Shown piece after piece: positions 25,951-32,011 of a stretch of 32,011 bases of DNA. This DNA is from Caldilineaceae bacterium. Its GTDB lineage: Bacteria; Chloroflexota; Anaerolineae; Caldilineales; Caldilineaceae. The DNA lies in NCBI GenBank assembly GCA_022824685.1, contig JAJDZJ010000179.1:1-32011 (forward strand), read 5' to 3'. The notes beneath the pieces are model-generated. The model was not told the origin of the DNA. It searched no databases and saw nothing but the letters and a program-made list of their open reading frames with translations. Numbering within the stretch: the first letter of the stretch is position 1; every line of letters begins with the position of its first letter. The position numbers and the translations under genes were made by a program.

Positions 25951-26808
25951 TTAGTCCAGTTCCTCATAGAAGCTCAGTTTTGTGTGTAAGGTCTCTCTTA
26001 CCAGGGCAGCCAGCCCCCAGCGCCTCTTTGTCATTGCGTCCACGAGCCAGGCCTGATGTGTGGCCCGCGCCGCCAGGCTGCGTCGTCCCGGCGGTCCCAG
26101 ATCGGGCTCTTCAGCCATCACGCCAAGAGGCGTAAACACACCGGCTACAGTCGTTGCCAGCTCAGCGAAGTCACCCAACTCAGACAACTGCCCAACCGCA
26201 GCGCTCTCCACTCCTTGGGCAAGAGCCGCGCCCAGTGGCAGCAGACTGCCTACCTGGTCCGACTCCATCAGATATTTTGCCGTTGGCACAACCTGATCGA
26301 GCGTCGTTAGCACCAGCCGTTCATCCAGCTGCAAAGACAAACTCAGAGCCTTCGCGAAGCAGTGTGCCGCAGCTGTCTGTTTTCCGCTTCGAATGTACAG
26401 GAACCCTTCCACACGGAATGTCTGCACCAACCCGGCGCCGTCGCCAATTTCGAGGAAGGCTTCCTGCGCCTCTCGATTGTGATCCAATGCCGCTTCGACC
26501 TCGCCGCGGGACTCTTCCAATGCCGCCAACTGCGCCATCGCCCTACCGTACCCGGCCCGGTCCTTCGCGGTCGCCGCTTCCTGCGCAGCAACCTCAAAGG
26601 TAAGCGCCGCGCAGCTTTCCTCGCCCTGCGCAAGGGAGGCCGCGCCTTCGTCTAACTTTCGCGCTACGCTTGCGGACGGCAGCAAGCCACCCTCCTTTGC
26701 GTCGCTGGCTGACGGGACCTTGTTATCTGAATGTATATTGATTGCCAGTCTACTGAATTCTATCGGATCACACCTGATTCGGCTATTCTTCCTCGCAGCG
26801 CGCGTCAC
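25951..26808 (-). CDS. TPR-like helical repeat protein, unknown function
   Basis: This 285-residue protein is almost wholly helical. Residues about 65-160 fit two to three tetratricopeptide-like hairpins (ALDHNREAQEAFLEIGD; AAHCFAKALSLSLQLDE), suggesting a protein-binding scaffold. No catalytic motif, signal peptide or membrane segment is seen. The start is a GTG 5 bases after the ligA stop; there is no in-frame ATG until about residue 90, so GTG is the most likely start. The polar N-terminal 45 residues have low complexity. With only 5 bases to the next gene, it is probably coexpressed with ligA and the CpXC protein and may partner one of them. Confidence 0.72.
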   Translation of the reverse strand: MTRAARKNSRIRCDPIEFSRLAINIHSDNKVPSASDAKEGGLLPSASVARKLDEGAASLAQGEESCAALTFEVAAQEAATAKDRAGYGRAMAQLAALEESRGEVEAALDHNREAQEAFLEIGDGAGLVQTFRVEGFLYIRSGKQTAAAHCFAKALSLSLQLDERLVLTTLDQVVPTAKYLMESDQVGSLLPLGAALAQGVESAAVGQLSELGDFAELATTVAGVFTPLGVMAEEPDLGPPGRRSLAARATHQAWLVDAMTKRRWGLAALVRETLHTKLSFYEELD

Positions 26809-26813
26809 GGACT

Positions 26814-29943
<3,130 letters not shown>

Positions 29944-29947
<4 letters not shown>

Positions 29948-31779
29948 TTTATGCTCCTCCCGGATCTAGTTCGCTTCAACATCGCCAGCAGTTCATCCAG
30001 CGGCCTGGCGTTCAACACATCCTGCGGGCGCAGCCATGCCCTTCGAGCTGTATGGATGCCGTACGGCAGGAGTTCGAGCTGGCCGATGCTATGCGCGTCG
30101 CAATTGATCACGATGGCGCACCCCATGTCAACGGCCGTGCGCGCATGTTCGGCTGAAAGGTCCAGCCGTTCCGGATTGGCATTGATCTCGACCGCGGTCC
30201 CGGTTGCTGCGCAGGCCCGGAAAACCTGTTCCAGGTCGATTTCAGAAGGCGGCCGCCGCCCCAAAAGCCTACCCGTCGGGTGGCCGATTATGTCCACGTA
30301 TGGGTTTTCAATTGCCTTGAGACAACGTTCCGTGATGCGCTGGCTGTCTTGACGCAGGCCGCTGTGGATACTGGCCACCACAATGTCCAATGAAGCCAGG
30401 ACCTCGTCCGATAGACCCAGCGCGCCGTCGCCCAAGACCTCAACTTCAGTACCAAGTATCAATCGGAAATCGACACCGCTGTCGGCATAGCGCTCGTTGG
30501 TTGCTTCGACCTCTTTGCGCTGCTCAGCCAGCGCCGCGGCGTCCACTCCCTGTGTTACTCCCAAGCCGACGCTGTGATCGGTCACCGCCCAGTACCGGTA
30601 GCCCCTTTCGCGGGCCGCCTCTGCCATTTCCGCGACCGACGACTTGCCGTCGCTCCAGGTCGTGTGTCCATGCAGTTCGCCGGCGATCGCGCTGGCCGAA
30701 ATCAGTTTGGGAAGCGCGTCGCCCATCGCGGCCGCAACCTCACTGCCGCCTTCCCGCAACTCCGGCGGCACCCAATTCATTCCCAGGAACGCGTAGAGCG
30801 CTTCTTCACTTTCGAAGCAACGACGTTCTTTTGCCGTCTCCATAGATGGCTGTGTGCCGTTGCCTGGCTCGCTCTCGCCAGGAACCGAAGTGAAGCCGTT
30901 ATCTCCAATCTGCCATCCTCTTTCCTTTGCCTTCACGCGAAGTCGGTCGAGGTGGGACTCGCTGCCGGTGGCAAGGCACAGGGATGTACCCCAGTCCTCT
31001 TCGCCAGCCAGCGTCAGTGTCGCTTGCGGTCCGTCCAAAAGAGAGACCGTCACGGCAAGTGGTTTCCTCTCTTGCGCTTCCGTTACGTGGGGCAACTGGC
31101 TGAACTTCTGCAAGGCACGTTCCGGAAACTCGCTTGTTGCCAAGAGCCTGATTTCGCCGGTCGTCTCCCGCCAGCGCCGGAGGCTTCCAACAATCTCGAC
31201 CCGTACGAAAACGCCCTTCTCTTCATCTTCTTCCAGCGCCTGCGCCAGCATCTCTGCCAAGGGACGTGAGGCGCCAATCGGCGTCCGATCATCAGAACGG
31301 CGGTTGAGCAGGTCGATGCTCTTGAGAATGCGTAGTTCTGTCTTGGCGCCGAAGCCTTTCAGTGTCCTCAGCTTCCCTTCCTGCGCAGCCTCCTTCAACA
31401 TTTCGATGCTGGTTATATCCAGTTCTCGCCACAGGCGTTGCACCGTCTTCGGTCCAACATCCGGCACCTGCAACATGGCTGCGACCCCTTCGGGCACCTG
31501 GGCCGCGGCTTCATCGTGGATTGGCAGTGATCCCGTGTCCAGAAGAGTCTCGATTTTTTCGGCGATCGCCTTCCCGATCCTGGGAAGCTTCTGAAGGCCG
31601 CCCGCCTCGGCAACTGCATTGATGTCCTCTTCGAGACTATCTATTGTCCGGGCAGCGTTCTGGTACGCCATCACCACAAATCGGCTCTCCCCAAGGATCT
31701 GCAACAGGTCCCCTGTAGCCTTGAAGAGGCTGGCCGCCCGCCGATTGCTAATCAAAGTTCGCTCGCTACTTTCGACCAC
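29944..31779 (-). CDS. polX: PolX-family protein: degenerate polymerase X domain plus intact PHP phosphoesterase
   Basis: This 611-residue protein has PolX architecture. The 8-kDa and fingers region contains helix-hairpin-helix motifs (LPRIGKAIAEKI 65-76, VPDVGPKTVQRL 105-116, LKGFGAKTELRIL 140-152). The palm domain keeps VGSLRR (197-202), but the catalytic GDID is replaced by GEIR (208-211) and the later DLR-type aspartate region reads ATLTLAG (253-259). All three polymerase metal ligands therefore appear lost. The C-terminal PHP domain keeps its metal-binding set: H370, H372, D377, H402, E445, H472, H500, D561 and H563. It probably acts as a 3'-5' exonuclease or phosphoesterase, not a polymerase. 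GTG start. It is the first gene of the minus block. Confidence 0.92.
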
Positions 31780-31840
31780 TTCTATGCCCCAAAATGAACT
31801 TCCTTAACGTCAAAAATACCTAGACTTTTAGGTTACACTG

Positions 31841-31878
31841 ATAGTCAGGATCAACGCAAATGGACTATATAGTCAGGG
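31841..31878 (+). repeat. Short direct repeat ATAGTCAGG upstream of polX
   Basis: The nine-base unit atagtcagg occurs at 31841-31849 and 31869-31877, the second copy running into the inverted repeat at 31874. Both lie upstream of polX, so they could be regulatory or part of a decayed repeat element. The evidence is limited to sequence identity. Confidence 0.4.
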
Positions 31879-31893
31879 CAATCGCATCTAAAT
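31874..31893 (+). repeat. Terminal inverted repeat half, right end of contig
   Basis: This segment reads cagggcaatcgcatctaaat and matches 18 of 20 bases of the minus strand at 117-136. If the contig ends are joined through the shared 17-mer, the two halves bound a unit of about 257 bp. No target-site duplication is obvious outside them. Confidence 0.7.
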
Positions 31894-31994
31894 CTGTAGG
31901 CCGATTCAGTTGAAATTGTGGCCAGAAGAAAGCGAGAATAAGTGGAAATCACCCTGCGCTTACTGAATATCGACGGGAAGACGCCGCGGATCAG

Positions 31995-32011
31995 GCCCTC
32001 AGTCGGCGAGA
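31995..32011. repeat. 17-base terminal direct repeat, right copy
   Basis: The last 17 bases are identical to bases 1-17, in the same orientation. See the left copy. Confidence 0.9.

Overview
The window looks like one contig from the chromosome of an uncultured bacterium of the Chloroflexota (Anaerolineae/Caldilineales-like). The grounds are its high GC content, the Pro/Thr/Ser-rich linkers in the extracytoplasmic proteins, a CpXC-domain protein, a GT35 glucan phosphorylase with an N-terminal DUF3417 region, and menaquinone biosynthesis. This placement is inference from protein character, not from a marker gene. Almost all content is housekeeping or metabolic. I see no CRISPR array, tRNA, rRNA, phage gene, transposase or plasmid replication gene.

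Layout. (1) 181-2847, minus strand: an M29-family aminopeptidase and a KtrB/TrkH potassium channel subunit. (2) 2848-4037: a long, strand-biased divergent intergenic region with a palindrome-overlapped promoter candidate and a tandem decamer. (3) 4038-21479, plus strand: a histidine phosphatase and ThrH; a small membrane protein with an FbpBC-like ABC permease and ATPase; glucose-6-phosphate dehydrogenase; 6-phosphogluconolactonase; alpha-glucan phosphorylase; a TIGR01777 epimerase-like protein; an unknown multi-pass membrane protein with MenA and a PYROXD2/CrtI-like flavoprotein; an unknown 142-residue protein; an alpha/beta hydrolase; and a methyltransferase. (4) 21614-31779, minus strand, in transcription order: polX, a membrane SH3-like protein, ligA, a TPR-like protein, a CpXC protein, cinA and an LCP-family protein. 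The first three overlap by 4 bases each and the next two junctions are only 5 bases, so this is very probably one operon at its head.

How the genes may work together. glgP, pgl and zwf fit a route from stored glucan through glucose phosphate to NADPH. The polX-ligA-cinA block combines a repair exonuclease, a ligase that releases NMN, and a protein whose family often deamidates NMN. Two members have visibly eroded active sites: PolX has lost its polymerase aspartates but keeps its PHP nuclease residues, and the CinA deamidase domain has lost its ESCTGG and lysine motifs. These are the most interesting protein-level signals.

The contig ends are also unusual. The first and last 17 bases are identical, and about 116-118 bases inside each end lies one half of a near-perfect 20-base inverted repeat. 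Joined end to end, they form a roughly 257-bp element with terminal inverted repeats. The contig is therefore either circular in the assembly graph or bounded on both sides by copies of one short mobile-element-like repeat.
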